A stretch of DNA of 64,000 nucleotides, from contig NZ_JASISV010000002.1 in the NCBI RefSeq assembly GCF_030063305.1, positions 62,001 through 126,000 of the forward strand, in the 5' to 3' direction. This document shows, in pieces, positions 7,592 to 16,939 of this stretch. The position numbers and the translations under genes are program-made. Positions within the stretch are counted from its first letter, which is position 1. Each line of letters starts with the position of its first letter. The stretch is from Salinibacterium sp. G-O1. GTDB taxonomy: Bacteria > Actinomycetota > Actinomycetes > Actinomycetales > Microbacteriaceae. The notes under the pieces are model-generated. The model was not told the origin of the DNA and did not search any database. It saw only the letters and a list, made by a program, of their open reading frames with translations.

Positions 7592-10121
7592 GGTCGGACG
7601 AGATCTCGACCACCTCTACGTTCACGGATACGCCGAGGCAGCAGACTTCCACCGCAAGATATCTCCGCGTGCTAAGCGACGCGTCGTCTCTCGTGGCGAA
7701 CACGGGGCGGGGCTAAAGAACTCCGCCGAGGATGCATTCACCAGTTTCGACGCGGATTTAGATGAGCGGATACCTACTGACGATGAGCTTCGCGCAACTG
7801 GGACGGTGATCGTGCTTGAAGGGGAAGGCGCGACCTTCCCCCTCAAGATCGATTCTCTCAACGCATACACGAGCGGTCGTGCTCGGAAACTGAAATGGCT
7901 CCTGCTCTCGGTGCGGGGAGGTAGAGATAGCGAGCCGGAGTTGGCAACGGTGTGGGTCTCCGATGCCTATCGGCAGGAGTTTCTCAAGCTGTTCCAGGAC
8001 TTCCTTGATGTAGAGACGATCAAAGGAAACCCGAAGAACCAGGATCTCATCGCCAACATTTCTCGGATTCGTCGCGCGGTGTTGTCGGACCTTTGGACCT
8101 CTGAAGGAGAACCGGCTCGTAGCGGCACTCATTGGTGGGAGCTGTGGCTTGATAGTGACAGTGAGCACCTCGCCACGCTCGATGGATTCGTTCAGACCTA
8201 CCGGATGCGTTCCCTCTCTCGTTCATTGAGGTTGCGGGATCGCGTCATTGTGTGGGTTGAGGCCAGCTGGAAACAGCTGGAGATCTTGCCGTTCACGTCG
8301 GTTCCGATCATGGAAATTCGTAAACCCGAGTTCATCGACACGGTCGAGGATCTTTCTGCCGATGAACAGCTCGATTACGTCACGGACCTCGCTGGGCGCA
8401 TCGTGCCTGCGAGTGAAGACGCGCCCGCCGTGTGCCACCTCGACACCGGTGTGATGCGTACGCATGCCCTTCTCCGAGACTCGCTCTCGATTGCTGACCA
8501 TCACACGATTTTTGGCTCGGAAGCGACAGCCAGCGATGTGCACGAGCGTGGTCACGGCACTTCGATGGCTGGATTGGCATTGTTCGGCGATCTCGAACCG
8601 CTGCTCGTCGCGAGTAACGAGGTTCGTCTTCGTCACCGACTTGAGTCGGTCCGCATGTGGCCGACCAAGAGCGAGCATCAGCAACAGCCGCTTGATCTCG
8701 CTAGCGCAACCGTGCAAGCTGCAGCGTTACCGGAGGTTGTTAGTCAGCGACGACGAGTGTACTGCTTGACGCTGAGCACCGCTCCAGATCGCCCTGGTGA
8801 GCCCACTCTCTGGTCCGCTAGCGTCGATGCCCTCGCCGTTGGCACTGATAGCACTCGCGATGGTGATCAGATCCAACTGCTCTCAGAGCCCGACTTCGAC
8901 CAGGCGCGTCTAATCCTCGTCGCGGCAGGCAACGTTGCTCCGCCATATATCGATGACCACCGGACCTACTCTGCGACATCTCCGATTGAGGATCCCGCGC
9001 AGGCGTGGAACGCTCTCACCGTCGGCGCATACACCGACCTTGTCGAATTGCCGACACACCCGCAATATGCAGGTTGGGCTGCGATTGCGGGAGTAGGAGA
9101 TCTCTCGCCGCACAGCCGCACTTCTACGTTCTTTGACAGGAAGCGGTGGCCAATAAAGCCGGACATTTGCATGGAGGGCGGAAACGTTCTCCCAGACGGT
9201 GCAGGTGGTTACCACGAGCGACACTCTTCGCTTTCGCTCCGTTCGACGGGGCACACGAGTGACGTGGCACTAACCTCGGCAAACGCCACCAGTGCCGCAA
9301 CCGCCCAGGCCGCTCGGCTAGCGGCACTTGCGATGGATCGGTATCCCGCATATTGGCCCGAGACGATCCGAGGCATGCTTACGCACTCAGCAGAGTGGAC
9401 TGAGTCGATGAAGCGAGATCTTGATGTTGATCACCGGAAGGGTTCACGTCATCATCTCCTACGCCAGTTCGGCTGGGGCGTACCTACCGAAGAGACAGTG
9501 CTCAACTCGTCTCGGCGTGCTGTCACGCTGGTTACTCAGGATGAGTTCGTTCCGTTTGAAGGCTCAAGCTATGCGATGCGTCAGTTCCGGCTGCATTCGC
9601 TCCCTTGGCCTACGGACATCCTGCAGGACCTTGGCGAAGCAGAAGTTCGTCTCCGCGTCACGCTGTCGTATTTTGTCGAGCCTTCGGCCTCTCGCCGCGG
9701 GTGGCGAAACAAATACACGTATCCGTCGCACAGGCTGCAATTTGACCTACAAGGTCGGACTGAGAACCAAACTGAGTTTGTGGCACGGGTTAACCGGGAA
9801 GCTCAGAACTCCGAAGAAGGATCTGCTCCCGGACAGAACGAATCCGAACGCTGGTTTTTGGGCGCTCAAGCTCGCCACCTTGGTTCTCTGCACCAGGACG
9901 AGTGGCACGGTACCGGTGCCGAACTTGCTCACTGCAACAACGTTGCTGTTTACCCGGTCGGTGGCTGGTGGAAGAACAACCACCGAGTTGATCGACGGGA
10001 CACTCCTGTCCGATATTCCCTCCTGCTCTCGCTACAAACGAAGGAGCAGGGTGTCGACCTCTACGCTCCGATCGCCACACAGCTCCACGTCCCGATCGCA
10101 ACTGCGATCGCGGCAACCTGA
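7584..10121 (+). CDS. ietS: S8 (subtilisin-like) serine protease of an IetAS-type pair
   Basis: An 845-residue protein with a subtilisin-type catalytic triad: Asp287 in CHLDTGVMRTH, His324 in ERGHGTSMAG and Ser570 in NATSAATAQAARLAA. The oxyanion-hole Asn is in LVAAGN near residue 450. About 270 residues precede the triad and a beta-rich C-terminal region of about 270 residues follows. There is no signal peptide, so it acts in the cytoplasm, as expected for a defence protease. The start is TTG 7584, overlapping the ATPase gene by eight bases. The pair matches IetAS in order and domain content. The target is unknown. An AAA-protease quality-control pair outside immunity is the alternative, but the location argues for defence. 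Confidence 0.83.
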   Translation: MAEVGRDLDHLYVHGYAEAADFHRKISPRAKRRVVSRGEHGAGLKNSAEDAFTSFDADLDERIPTDDELRATGTVIVLEGEGATFPLKIDSLNAYTSGRARKLKWLLLSVRGGRDSEPELATVWVSDAYRQEFLKLFQDFLDVETIKGNPKNQDLIANISRIRRAVLSDLWTSEGEPARSGTHWWELWLDSDSEHLATLDGFVQTYRMRSLSRSLRLRDRVIVWVEASWKQLEILPFTSVPIMEIRKPEFIDTVEDLSADEQLDYVTDLAGRIVPASEDAPAVCHLDTGVMRTHALLRDSLSIADHHTIFGSEATASDVHERGHGTSMAGLALFGDLEPLLVASNEVRLRHRLESVRMWPTKSEHQQQPLDLASATVQAAALPEVVSQRRRVYCLTLSTAPDRPGEPTLWSASVDALAVGTDSTRDGDQIQLLSEPDFDQARLILVAAGNVAPPYIDDHRTYSATSPIEDPAQAWNALTVGAYTDLVELPTHPQYAGWAAIAGVGDLSPHSRTSTFFDRKRWPIKPDICMEGGNVLPDGAGGYHERHSSLSLRSTGHTSDVALTSANATSAATAQAARLAALAMDRYPAYWPETIRGMLTHSAEWTESMKRDLDVDHRKGSRHHLLRQFGWGVPTEETVLNSSRRAVTLVTQDEFVPFEGSSYAMRQFRLHSLPWPTDILQDLGEAEVRLRVTLSYFVEPSASRRGWRNKYTYPSHRLQFDLQGRTENQTEFVARVNREAQNSEEGSAPGQNESERWFLGAQARHLGSLHQDEWHGTGAELAHCNNVAVYPVGGWWKNNHRVDRRDTPVRYSLLLSLQTKEQGVDLYAPIATQLHVPIATAIAAT

Positions 10122-10342
10122 GCCTGACCGCTCAAGCTCTTTCGCAGCGCCGCGGCTTGACGCGATAGCTGGCATCCTTGAATGTATCAGTTCGAGCTGA
10201 AGCGATCTGTCTCCTTGGGGCACCGCTCGGCGCACAAAGTCGCGCTACCAGGCATCCGGATCGATGAAGGAAAATGAAATCAACGAGGATCACAAGCGCG
10301 CATGCTGTGAAAGCCAAATGACAAGAGGACACCGATAACTCA

Positions 10343-12526
10343 ATGCATATCTCAAAAGTGTCTCTCGTCAACTACCGCAATTTCGAACGCACTAACGTTT
10401 ACCTCCAACCCGGCGTCAACACCATCATCGGAGAGAACGGATCAGGAAAGTCGAACCTTTTCCGTGCCATGCGCCTCCTACTTGACGACACGTTCGCCAC
10501 ACGAAGGCACGACCTCGAAGAGAGCGACTTTCACCGTGGTCTTACCGACTGGCGCGGGCACTGGATCGTCATCATGATGGAGTTCGATAACGTCAGCGAT
10601 GACGAGGCTGTCCAGTCGCTGCTACTACAGCACGCTGCCGAAGAGTCCTCGGGGGACACCGAACGGGCGACCTACTCACTGGTATTCAGGCCCAAGGCTG
10701 AAGTCCGCGACGGCCTCGCCGCACTGCAAGATGGGGATCGTGCTGGACTGGCAGAGCTTCGCGCCACGATTACCCTCGACGACTACGAACGTGTTTTCCT
10801 CGGCAAGATGAGTGTCGACCTCACAGACCGTGAAGAGTACACGCGCATCGTTGGTGACTTTGATGCGGTGATCTTCCCATCCGACAACAACGGCACTGCG
10901 CCTACATTTGCGGATGAGGTCGGGATCAAGATCCAGCGAGATATGTCGTTGTGGCGGGAGTTCTCGCTCTCCTTTGTTCCGGCACTTCGGAACGTTGTCG
11001 CCGACTTCAACGACCCCAGGAAGAACCCGCTTCGGACGCTCCTCGCATCCAAGAGTGAAGAGATCCCCGAAGGTGATTTCGATGACATCCTCAGAAAGGT
11101 TCGCGAGCTAAACAAAGATATCGAGAGCCGGGATGATGTTCAGGAGATCACTCGTGGCATCCAGAAAACTTTCAAGGAGACTGTCGGAGAGACTTACTCA
11201 CCAACATCAATGCGGATCCAATCGGAGCTTCCGCTCGAGGCCTCTGACCTTTTCCAGTCACTCAAGCTCTATGTCGGCGAGCACGGCGACTCGGAACCGA
11301 GACGCCTGCACGAGATGAGCCTCGGCGGTGCCAATCTTGTCTTCTTAACGCTGAAACTTCTCGAGTTCGAGTATCGAACCGCGAGACAGGCAATCGCCAA
11401 CTTTCTGCTTATCGAAGAGCCCGAAGCACACATCCACACTCACGTTCAGAAGACTCTGTTCCACAACGTCGCGTACGAGAACACGCAAATCATCTACTCG
11501 ACTCACTCGACGCACATCTCAGAAGTGAGCGAGATTGAACGCGTGAACGTGCTCTCGCGCGAGGGCGAATCATGGGTCGCCCTCCAACCAGCGACCGGCC
11601 TCGACCCCGCAGACGTCCATTCCGCCGAACGCTTCTTGGATGCCGTGCGTTCCAACCTGCTCTTCGCAAGAAGCGTGTTGCTGGTCGAGGGTGATGCCGA
11701 GGAGATCCTGATCCCAAATCTCGTCAAGAAGATCTACGGCATCAGCTTGGACGAAATCGGTGTCAGCCTCATCAACGTGCGCAGCACTGGCTTTGAGAAC
11801 CTCGGGAACCTCTTCCATGAGGATCGTCTGCGCAAGCGGTGCGCAATCTTGACCGACCATGATCAAGTCTTCTTCGACGCCGATCCGGATGATGGTGATA
11901 CAGAAGTAGTCGCAAAACGGAAGCGCAGAGCTTTGGCTTCAGCCAAGGCTGGGGCCGCACGAAAGATCCGTCTCGATGATTTTGCGGCTGACAACGATTA
12001 CCTCGATGTCGCGTATGCGCCGCACACTTTCGAAGTGGACTTCGCCGAAACGTCGGGGATCAACCGGGAAATTCTCAGCGCTACTGTGGACGAGGTTTAT
12101 AAGAAGAGCGGGGAACGTAAGGTACTCAAAACAGCACTGGCAGACTCGGATATCGCGTCGTACGGCAAAGCGGCGCTTCAACTCGCTACTAAGGCGAAGA
12201 AGGGCTGGTTCGCACTCCTCCTCGGCAGATGGCTTGACACTGCCGACCTGGATGGCGGCCCTGTGCTACCCGGCTACGTACTTGACGCGCTCGGTTTCGC
12301 GGCTGCAGAGCTCCCGCCAGAGACCTGGGTGCGCATCATCGAGCACCGAATCGATCAATGGAAGGGCTCAAGGAGCACCACCTCGAATGAGGTCGCCGCA
12401 GCGCAGATGATTCTCGATGAGCTCAAGTCTGGGGATATTGATATCGAATCTGCTCTAGTGAATATCGAACGAGATACTTATGCTGACTTCCGTCTTATCG
12501 GCTTGGCACGAGCCTTCGGAAAATGA
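10343..12526 (+). CDS. gajA: OLD-family ATPase/TOPRIM nuclease, GajA-like (Gabija)
   Basis: A 727-residue class 2 OLD protein. The ABC-type ATPase half has Walker A GENGSGKS at residues 30-37, a signature-like MSLGGANLV near 327, Walker B FLLIEEPEAH near 354-364 and the H-loop YSTHST near 387. The TOPRIM half has VLLVEGDAEEILIP near 446 and AILTDHD near 500, giving the acidic metal-binding residues. In Gabija, GajA is a nucleotide-sensing DNA nickase that forms a complex with GajB. The helicase gene follows with a four-base ATGA overlap, the standard Gabija order. The protein is longer than the commonly studied GajA (under 600 residues); the extra length is in the C-terminal region. It could be another OLD-plus-helicase variant. 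Confidence 0.8.
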   Translation: MHISKVSLVNYRNFERTNVYLQPGVNTIIGENGSGKSNLFRAMRLLLDDTFATRRHDLEESDFHRGLTDWRGHWIVIMMEFDNVSDDEAVQSLLLQHAAEESSGDTERATYSLVFRPKAEVRDGLAALQDGDRAGLAELRATITLDDYERVFLGKMSVDLTDREEYTRIVGDFDAVIFPSDNNGTAPTFADEVGIKIQRDMSLWREFSLSFVPALRNVVADFNDPRKNPLRTLLASKSEEIPEGDFDDILRKVRELNKDIESRDDVQEITRGIQKTFKETVGETYSPTSMRIQSELPLEASDLFQSLKLYVGEHGDSEPRRLHEMSLGGANLVFLTLKLLEFEYRTARQAIANFLLIEEPEAHIHTHVQKTLFHNVAYENTQIIYSTHSTHISEVSEIERVNVLSREGESWVALQPATGLDPADVHSAERFLDAVRSNLLFARSVLLVEGDAEEILIPNLVKKIYGISLDEIGVSLINVRSTGFENLGNLFHEDRLRKRCAILTDHDQVFFDADPDDGDTEVVAKRKRRALASAKAGAARKIRLDDFAADNDYLDVAYAPHTFEVDFAETSGINREILSATVDEVYKKSGERKVLKTALADSDIASYGKAALQLATKAKKGWFALLLGRWLDTADLDGGPVLPGYVLDALGFAAAELPPETWVRIIEHRIDQWKGSRSTTSNEVAAAQMILDELKSGDIDIESALVNIERDTYADFRLIGLARAFGK

Positions 12527-14334
12527 CGTCAGGTTTGCAAGACCTCAACCCTGAGCAGCGCGCAGCGCTAGAAGCAGACGGCGATGTTCTGATCATCGCG
12601 TGCCCAGGCAGCGGAAAGACCCGGACCCTGACTCACAAGATCGCATCAGAGCTATCGCAGGTTTCATCGCATCGCGAATTCGTCGTGGCACTCACATACA
12701 CGCACGTCGCTGCCGAAGAGATCCGAGACCGCATTGAGGCTATGGGGATCGACACCACCCAACTCTGGGTTGGCACAATCCATAGCTTCTGCCTCACCTG
12801 GATACTCCGACCATATTCGCTCTACCACGAAGCTCTTAAAGACGGGTTCAGTGTGATTGACACCTTTGAGAGCGAAGAACTGCTCGGTGAGATTGCCAAG
12901 CGAAATCCGCCGCTCAAGGGCCAGTTTGACTGCAAATACTATGCAACCGAACTTGGCTTTTCTCTCGACAAGAGCACTCCAGAGGAAAACATCGATCCTC
13001 TGCGGTCGACGATCGCGGAGTACCACGAGCGGTTACTCGAACAGAAGCAGATCGACTTCGAGATGATGCTCAAGTTCGCCCACGACCTCATCACTAATCA
13101 CCTGCCGATTGCGAAGCGGTTGGGCCAGCTCTTCCGGATTGTGGCGATCGATGAGTATCAAGATACGAGAGACATCCAGTACTCGATTGTCTCGAAGATC
13201 ATCCGAGAACCAAGCTCGAAATCGCGGCTCTTCGTCGTGGGGGACCCCAACCAAGCGATTTTCGGTTCGCTCGGCGGTGTTGCCAAGACCGCCGGAGAAC
13301 TCGCCGCACTGACGGGTCGCCCGGTGAATGAACTCGCGCTTCGGAGCAACTATCGTTCGTCGCAACAAATCGTCGAATACTTCAGCAACTTCGCAGTCGC
13401 TCCGATGGAGATAGAAGCTGCGGGGGAATGGCGAGACTGGAGCGGGCATCTCGTCCACGACATAAGCCTTGATAAGACGGAACTCGTTCAAGGTGTCGCC
13501 GAGCTAATTAGACACAATGTTGAAGTTCTTGGTGTCCCGTCTGAGCAAATCTGTATTGTTGCTCCCTGGTGGCTTCATTTGGCCTCGATCACCAGATCAC
13601 TCGTACAAGCGCTTCCCGAGTATGAGTTCAATGGGCCTGGACTGTCACCATTCGGCCAGAACCTTGATAACTTCTGGTACAAGGTCGCTCGGATCGCACT
13701 CACTCATTCGGCCCCCGACATGTTTCGCCGCCGCATCCGATGGGCGCGAGAGGTCATCGAGGAACTCGCTACGGCTGGTTATGTTAGGGACGACCTGAGC
13801 GCGAGGGACTTCCTAAAAGCGACCAATGGAATCGAAGTGCCAGGGACGAGTGGAACACGGTTCCTTACCGAGTACTTTGATGCCTTCTGTGCCGCATTCG
13901 GCTTCGTGCCAAGAGTCGATTCCGAGCTCGCATTCCAGCGCGAGAGTTTCTTCGACCGAATGCAGAGTCGACTGGCGCGCATTCAGAAAGACGAAGGCGT
14001 CGACGTTGACGATCTCGAAACCTTCAGAAAGGTGTTCCGCCCACGAAATGGCATCGTGGTCTCGACCATCCACGGAATCAAGGGTGCCGAGTTTGACTCC
14101 GTCATCGCGTTCGGGCTACTCGAAGGTATCGTGCCGCACTTCGGCGAACCCGCGTATGAGAAGACTGATGTCGCGAACAAACTGATGTTCGTTATCGGCT
14201 CCAGAGCGCGCAAGCACCTCTACCTCATCTCGGAAACTGGACGAGGTAATCAGTGGTATCCGAAATACCAGACCAGCGTACTCAAAGGGCTCGCCACGTA
14301 TCCCTACACTTCTCGTCTTATTACGCGGCTCTGA
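12523..14334 (+). CDS. gajB: UvrD/PcrA-like helicase, GajB-like (Gabija)
   Basis: A 603-residue superfamily 1A helicase. Motif I is ACPGSGKT at residues 26-33, motif Ia is ALTYTHVAAEEI, Walker B is VAIDEYQDT near 207-215, motif III is VGDPNQAIFGS near 240, motif IV is LRSNYRSSQQI, and motif V is VVSTIHGIKGAEFD near 512-526. It is longer than the studied GajB (about 500 residues). The start codon overlaps the end of the OLD gene by four bases, so the two products are likely made in step and act together. In Gabija the helicase is proposed to sense or unwind DNA ends and activate GajA. It ends about 340 bases before the tRNA fragment that closes the island. Confidence 0.8.
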   Translation: MTSGLQDLNPEQRAALEADGDVLIIACPGSGKTRTLTHKIASELSQVSSHREFVVALTYTHVAAEEIRDRIEAMGIDTTQLWVGTIHSFCLTWILRPYSLYHEALKDGFSVIDTFESEELLGEIAKRNPPLKGQFDCKYYATELGFSLDKSTPEENIDPLRSTIAEYHERLLEQKQIDFEMMLKFAHDLITNHLPIAKRLGQLFRIVAIDEYQDTRDIQYSIVSKIIREPSSKSRLFVVGDPNQAIFGSLGGVAKTAGELAALTGRPVNELALRSNYRSSQQIVEYFSNFAVAPMEIEAAGEWRDWSGHLVHDISLDKTELVQGVAELIRHNVEVLGVPSEQICIVAPWWLHLASITRSLVQALPEYEFNGPGLSPFGQNLDNFWYKVARIALTHSAPDMFRRRIRWAREVIEELATAGYVRDDLSARDFLKATNGIEVPGTSGTRFLTEYFDAFCAAFGFVPRVDSELAFQRESFFDRMQSRLARIQKDEGVDVDDLETFRKVFRPRNGIVVSTIHGIKGAEFDSVIAFGLLEGIVPHFGEPAYEKTDVANKLMFVIGSRARKHLYLISETGRGNQWYPKYQTSVLKGLATYPYTSRLITRL

Positions 14335-14673
14335 GTTATCACCTGACGTGCAGGCTATTTCGACTGAAACGGAATATGTGGGTGCGCTGCACCGCCTCGC
14401 CGTTGAAGGAGCATTAGAACCGTTTTGCGAGAGATGCCGGACTGATGGCGAGTAGCGCCTAGCCTCGCCGTCCTCATTCGATTTGGTTGGCACCTGGTAT
14501 GAGGTGGTTGCGCCTTCCGAACGTACAAGACGGAATGCCACGATCCTCCTCGCTTAGCAGAGGGGACCAAAAGGGGACCAAAATCATGCAAACCAAGCAT
14601 CTCTTGACGTTCCTCGCATGATCTGACCCGCAGAATCATGCGGAATCCAGCTCGAACCAAGCCGTTTGGACGC
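14335..14673. other. Island-end gap before the tRNA fragment
   Basis: No intact gene. The stretch contains a short open frame ending at 14607 that resembles an integrase tail (see the separate entry) and two tandem copies of GGGGACCAAAA at 14562-14583 that belong to that frame. Nothing else is recognisable. Confidence 0.5.
14503..14607 (+). pseudogene. Possible C-terminal tail of a tyrosine integrase
   Basis: After a stop at 14500-14502, a short frame ends in RLAEGTKRGPKSCKPSIS and then TGA. The GTKRGPK-type ending resembles basic tails I associate with actinobacterial tyrosine recombinases, and the position next to a tRNA-type att site is where an integrase would be expected. There is no start codon, no catalytic residue and no upstream homology visible. 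A chance frame is a serious alternative. Confidence 0.25.
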
Positions 14674-14717
14674 CTGGGGGTCAAGGGGTCGCAGGTTCAA
14701 ATCCTGTCAGCCCGACA
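14674..14717 (+). other. att-type site: 3' fragment of tRNA-Pro(GGG)
   Basis: The sequence reads as a tRNA from the anticodon loop to the 3' end: loop CTGGGGG with anticodon GGG, anticodon stem TCAAG, variable loop GGGTC, T-arm GCAGG-TTCAAAT-CCTGT, acceptor strand CAGCCCG, then A and CA. The expected 5' half (acceptor CGGGCTG and the D-arm) is missing upstream, so this is not a functional gene. A tRNA 3' fragment is the usual product of integration by a tyrosine recombinase, marking one end of the island. A C/G acceptor pair with discriminator A fits tRNA-Pro. Confidence 0.85.
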
Positions 14718-14721
14718 ATGT

Positions 14722-14754
14722 GCCCCGGATTTCTCACGAAGTCCGGGGCTTTTT
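14722..14754 (+). terminator. Rho-independent terminator after tRNA fragment
   Basis: An eight-base-pair perfect stem (GCCCCGGA with TCCGGGGC) around a 12-base loop is followed by five T residues. It lies five bases after the tRNA-Pro 3' end and is most likely the native terminator of that tRNA gene, kept at the distal att site. It also insulates the island from downstream DNA. Confidence 0.85.
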
Positions 14755-15090
14755 CGTTGCGCTTTTCACGATCTGACAGAAGGCCCAACACTTACCCAGC
14801 ACTTTGAATTCCCGATGCACCGGCGATGGTGAAAATTGGTTTCGCTGCTGGAGCTTCCGGCGCACTAAGCAGTAGCGCTAAGAGGTGGGAGGCCAGACGT
14901 GCTCGACCGGCACGGTACGGCAGATCGTTCACGCAGAGTGAGCTAATCGCGCTCGACAATGAATTCGCGCCGTCCTGCTGAGAGCGTGGGCTGCTCCCGA
15001 AGGAAGAGAAGAAATTTGAGTTGCGACACCGATCACCGAATCCGTCAAACGCAGGTGTCGGTAGCGAAGGCCGCTGACACCTGCAGAGCT
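14755..15090. other. Gap after the island boundary
   Basis: About 340 bases without a credible gene on either strand. An imperfect repeat of ACACCTGC-type words around 15050-15085 (CGCAGGTGTCGG and CTGACACCTGCAGAG) can form a stem just beyond the stop of the minus-strand gene. It could be a weak terminator for that gene, but there is no T run. Confidence 0.4.
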
Positions 15091-15567
15091 CTACGCAGGG
15101 GCTAAGTCTCGGTCTAGAAAGTCGCGGATGAGGTCAGCACGCTGTTCTCGTGTAAAACCATCCCTGATGCCGAGCTCGAGTGTCCGGCCCCGACTGTCGG
15201 TGAGTTTGACGCCAGCTACCGTCTCAGGAGAGTCGCCCTTTCGGCGTTTGTCGAAACCGAGGCGCGCGATCCACGAAGCAATAATCGTCGCCGCCGCCGC
15301 CACGACTGCCGGGGCCAATCCCAAGACAATCTCAGCGACCTCACGCGGAATCTCGCCGTCCACCTCTCCCCACGCGCGGACCTCAACACCGTCCTCCTCC
15401 GCGAGGCGGTGAAGCAATCGGGAGCGTTCCGCCGCGAAGTCCAGAACCTCCTGAGACGGCCAAGTTGCCGCTTCTTGACGTGCAACCGCCAGCGAATATT
15501 CGCCCTTGGCGACCTTGCTCGAGTCGAAGCTGTGTAGCCTCTCAAGCGTTATATGTGTCACATTCAT
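15091..15567 (-). CDS. Small membrane-anchored protein, possibly an effector-associated (EACC1-like) component
   Basis: A 158-residue protein with an N-terminal helical part, one strongly hydrophobic segment at about residues 82-101 (IVLGLAPAVVAAAATIIASW), a short basic linker (RLGFDKRRKGD) and a small beta-rich end (VKLTDSRGRTLELGI). This order resembles effector-associated constant component proteins of bacterial conflict systems, but I cannot confirm the family. The start was taken as ATG 15567; GTG 15570 is adjacent. It follows the EEP phosphohydrolase gene by about 15 bases on the same strand, so the two probably form an operon. Confidence 0.55.
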   Translation of the reverse strand: MNVTHITLERLHSFDSSKVAKGEYSLAVARQEAATWPSQEVLDFAAERSRLLHRLAEEDGVEVRAWGEVDGEIPREVAEIVLGLAPAVVAAAATIIASWIARLGFDKRRKGDSPETVAGVKLTDSRGRTLELGIRDGFTREQRADLIRDFLDRDLAPA

Positions 15568-15582
15568 CACCAGAATCGACCA

Positions 15583-16746
15583 TCAGGGCTCCTTCGGAGC
15601 CGCACCAATTTCCTGCAGGTAGGCATCGGAGAAGTCCGTTTGGATCTCCACCCAGAGTGGCTTGTGGTCTGACATCTGCCAGGTCCGCCACTCTTCGTAC
15701 CGCGCGATAGGGGTCTTTGGTCTCCTCGCGTTCGGCTTGTTCTCGGGTACCAAATGCAAATACAGCGGCATGTCTGCCACGGTGAACACATTCTCGTAGA
15801 TGTCGACTATGCCGCCGTCGAGGGTCTTGAAGCGATTGTCTTTTACGCGCACTGCAATCTGGTCGTAGAAGTGGTCACGGTTGGGGAGATTATCGCCGTC
15901 GATTTGCTTGGGCACCGTGAACCCGCGACTAGTGAGTGCCGACATCGTTTCGTGTTCCGGGCTGACCACGTTGAAGTCGCCCAGCAGGATGTAGTTTTCC
16001 GCTTTCTGGAGGTTGGTTACCTCCTTGCTCTCCTTGTCCTGGCGCTTCGCAAAGAAGTTCACTAGGGCTTCGATCTCATCGATGCGGCGCTGGAGCTCTA
16101 TACCGGAGTCCGAGCCGTAGTAGATGTGGACGGTGCAGAGATTGAAGCGGAACCATCCCGACTGAAAGGAGACTAGGAATGGGGTCCGGGCGAATTGCTG
16201 GCCCTCCATATCGGTGGCCTTACCAGCCGGGAGCGCGGGCACGATAGCTTGCTTCGCCGCTGTCTGATTCTTTGGAACCTCTACGGCTGAGGCCGGCACG
16301 ATGAGCTGGCCCTTGGGGAGGACTATCTCGCCGGCAGTCCTCCGGAACCATACCTTGTCACGGTTGTAGACGAACGCCATCCGCTCGCCGTTGCCGCCGG
16401 TGCCTTCAGTAGCGTCGGTAAGGATGTAGTCCCATCCGGAACCTAGGATATCCATCAGGCGTTCGAAGTCCCTGAGCTTCGAACTCACTTCCTGAAGCGC
16501 CACCAAATCGAAGTTTGCAATGGTCTCCGCTAGATAGTAGAACGACTCACTTAGACGCCCTTGCGAACCGAACTTGCCGTCCGCCCCGAAGTCCCGGATG
16601 TTCCACGTCGCCAGCAGCATGGAACTGTCCTTGCGTTTAGCTCGCAGCGGTTGCAGTGAAGCGCGCATATTGATCAGGCGGTCCGCGCACCGCACCCTCA
16701 TGGCTTCGTCCGCGATTCGACGAACTCCTGCGTAGTTGTTCGACAT
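15583..16746 (-). CDS. Endonuclease/exonuclease/phosphatase (EEP) family protein
   Basis: A 387-residue EEP-fold enzyme: LLATWNIRDFG near residue 45, VALQEVSS near 83 with the metal-binding Glu, RMAFVYNRDK near 122, LLGDFNVVSPEH near 260 with the catalytic Asp and Asn, and SDHKPLWVEI near the end with the catalytic His. The fold covers DNases, sphingomyelinases and phosphoinositide phosphatases, so the substrate cannot be given; no signal peptide is visible. The start at 16746 has GAGGAG upstream. The small membrane-anchored gene downstream is probably co-transcribed. Being next to an integration site, it may be a nuclease effector, which is inference. Confidence 0.8.
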   Translation of the reverse strand: MSNNYAGVRRIADEAMRVRCADRLINMRASLQPLRAKRKDSSMLLATWNIRDFGADGKFGSQGRLSESFYYLAETIANFDLVALQEVSSKLRDFERLMDILGSGWDYILTDATEGTGGNGERMAFVYNRDKVWFRRTAGEIVLPKGQLIVPASAVEVPKNQTAAKQAIVPALPAGKATDMEGQQFARTPFLVSFQSGWFRFNLCTVHIYYGSDSGIELQRRIDEIEALVNFFAKRQDKESKEVTNLQKAENYILLGDFNVVSPEHETMSALTSRGFTVPKQIDGDNLPNRDHFYDQIAVRVKDNRFKTLDGGIVDIYENVFTVADMPLYLHLVPENKPNARRPKTPIARYEEWRTWQMSDHKPLWVEIQTDFSDAYLQEIGAAPKEP

Positions 16747-16939
16747 TGCACCACGCTCCTCGGCCCGAGCCGGAAGTTGACACGGACGTTGCTCCACCAA
16801 TACAACCCCTGACTAGAGCGGTCTGTCTAGCCTCCCTGACGACTCCCTAAATAACCTGTTTGGCGGATCGGCGTCAAACGCCACCCCGGGTGGGATTCGG
16901 GTGCCTACGCTGAATGAAGTCTGCACACTGATGTGTTCC

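Noticed and set aside
14674-14717. A functional tRNA-Pro gene
   Set aside because: The 5' acceptor strand, D-arm and 5' anticodon stem are absent upstream; only the 3' part from the anticodon loop exists.
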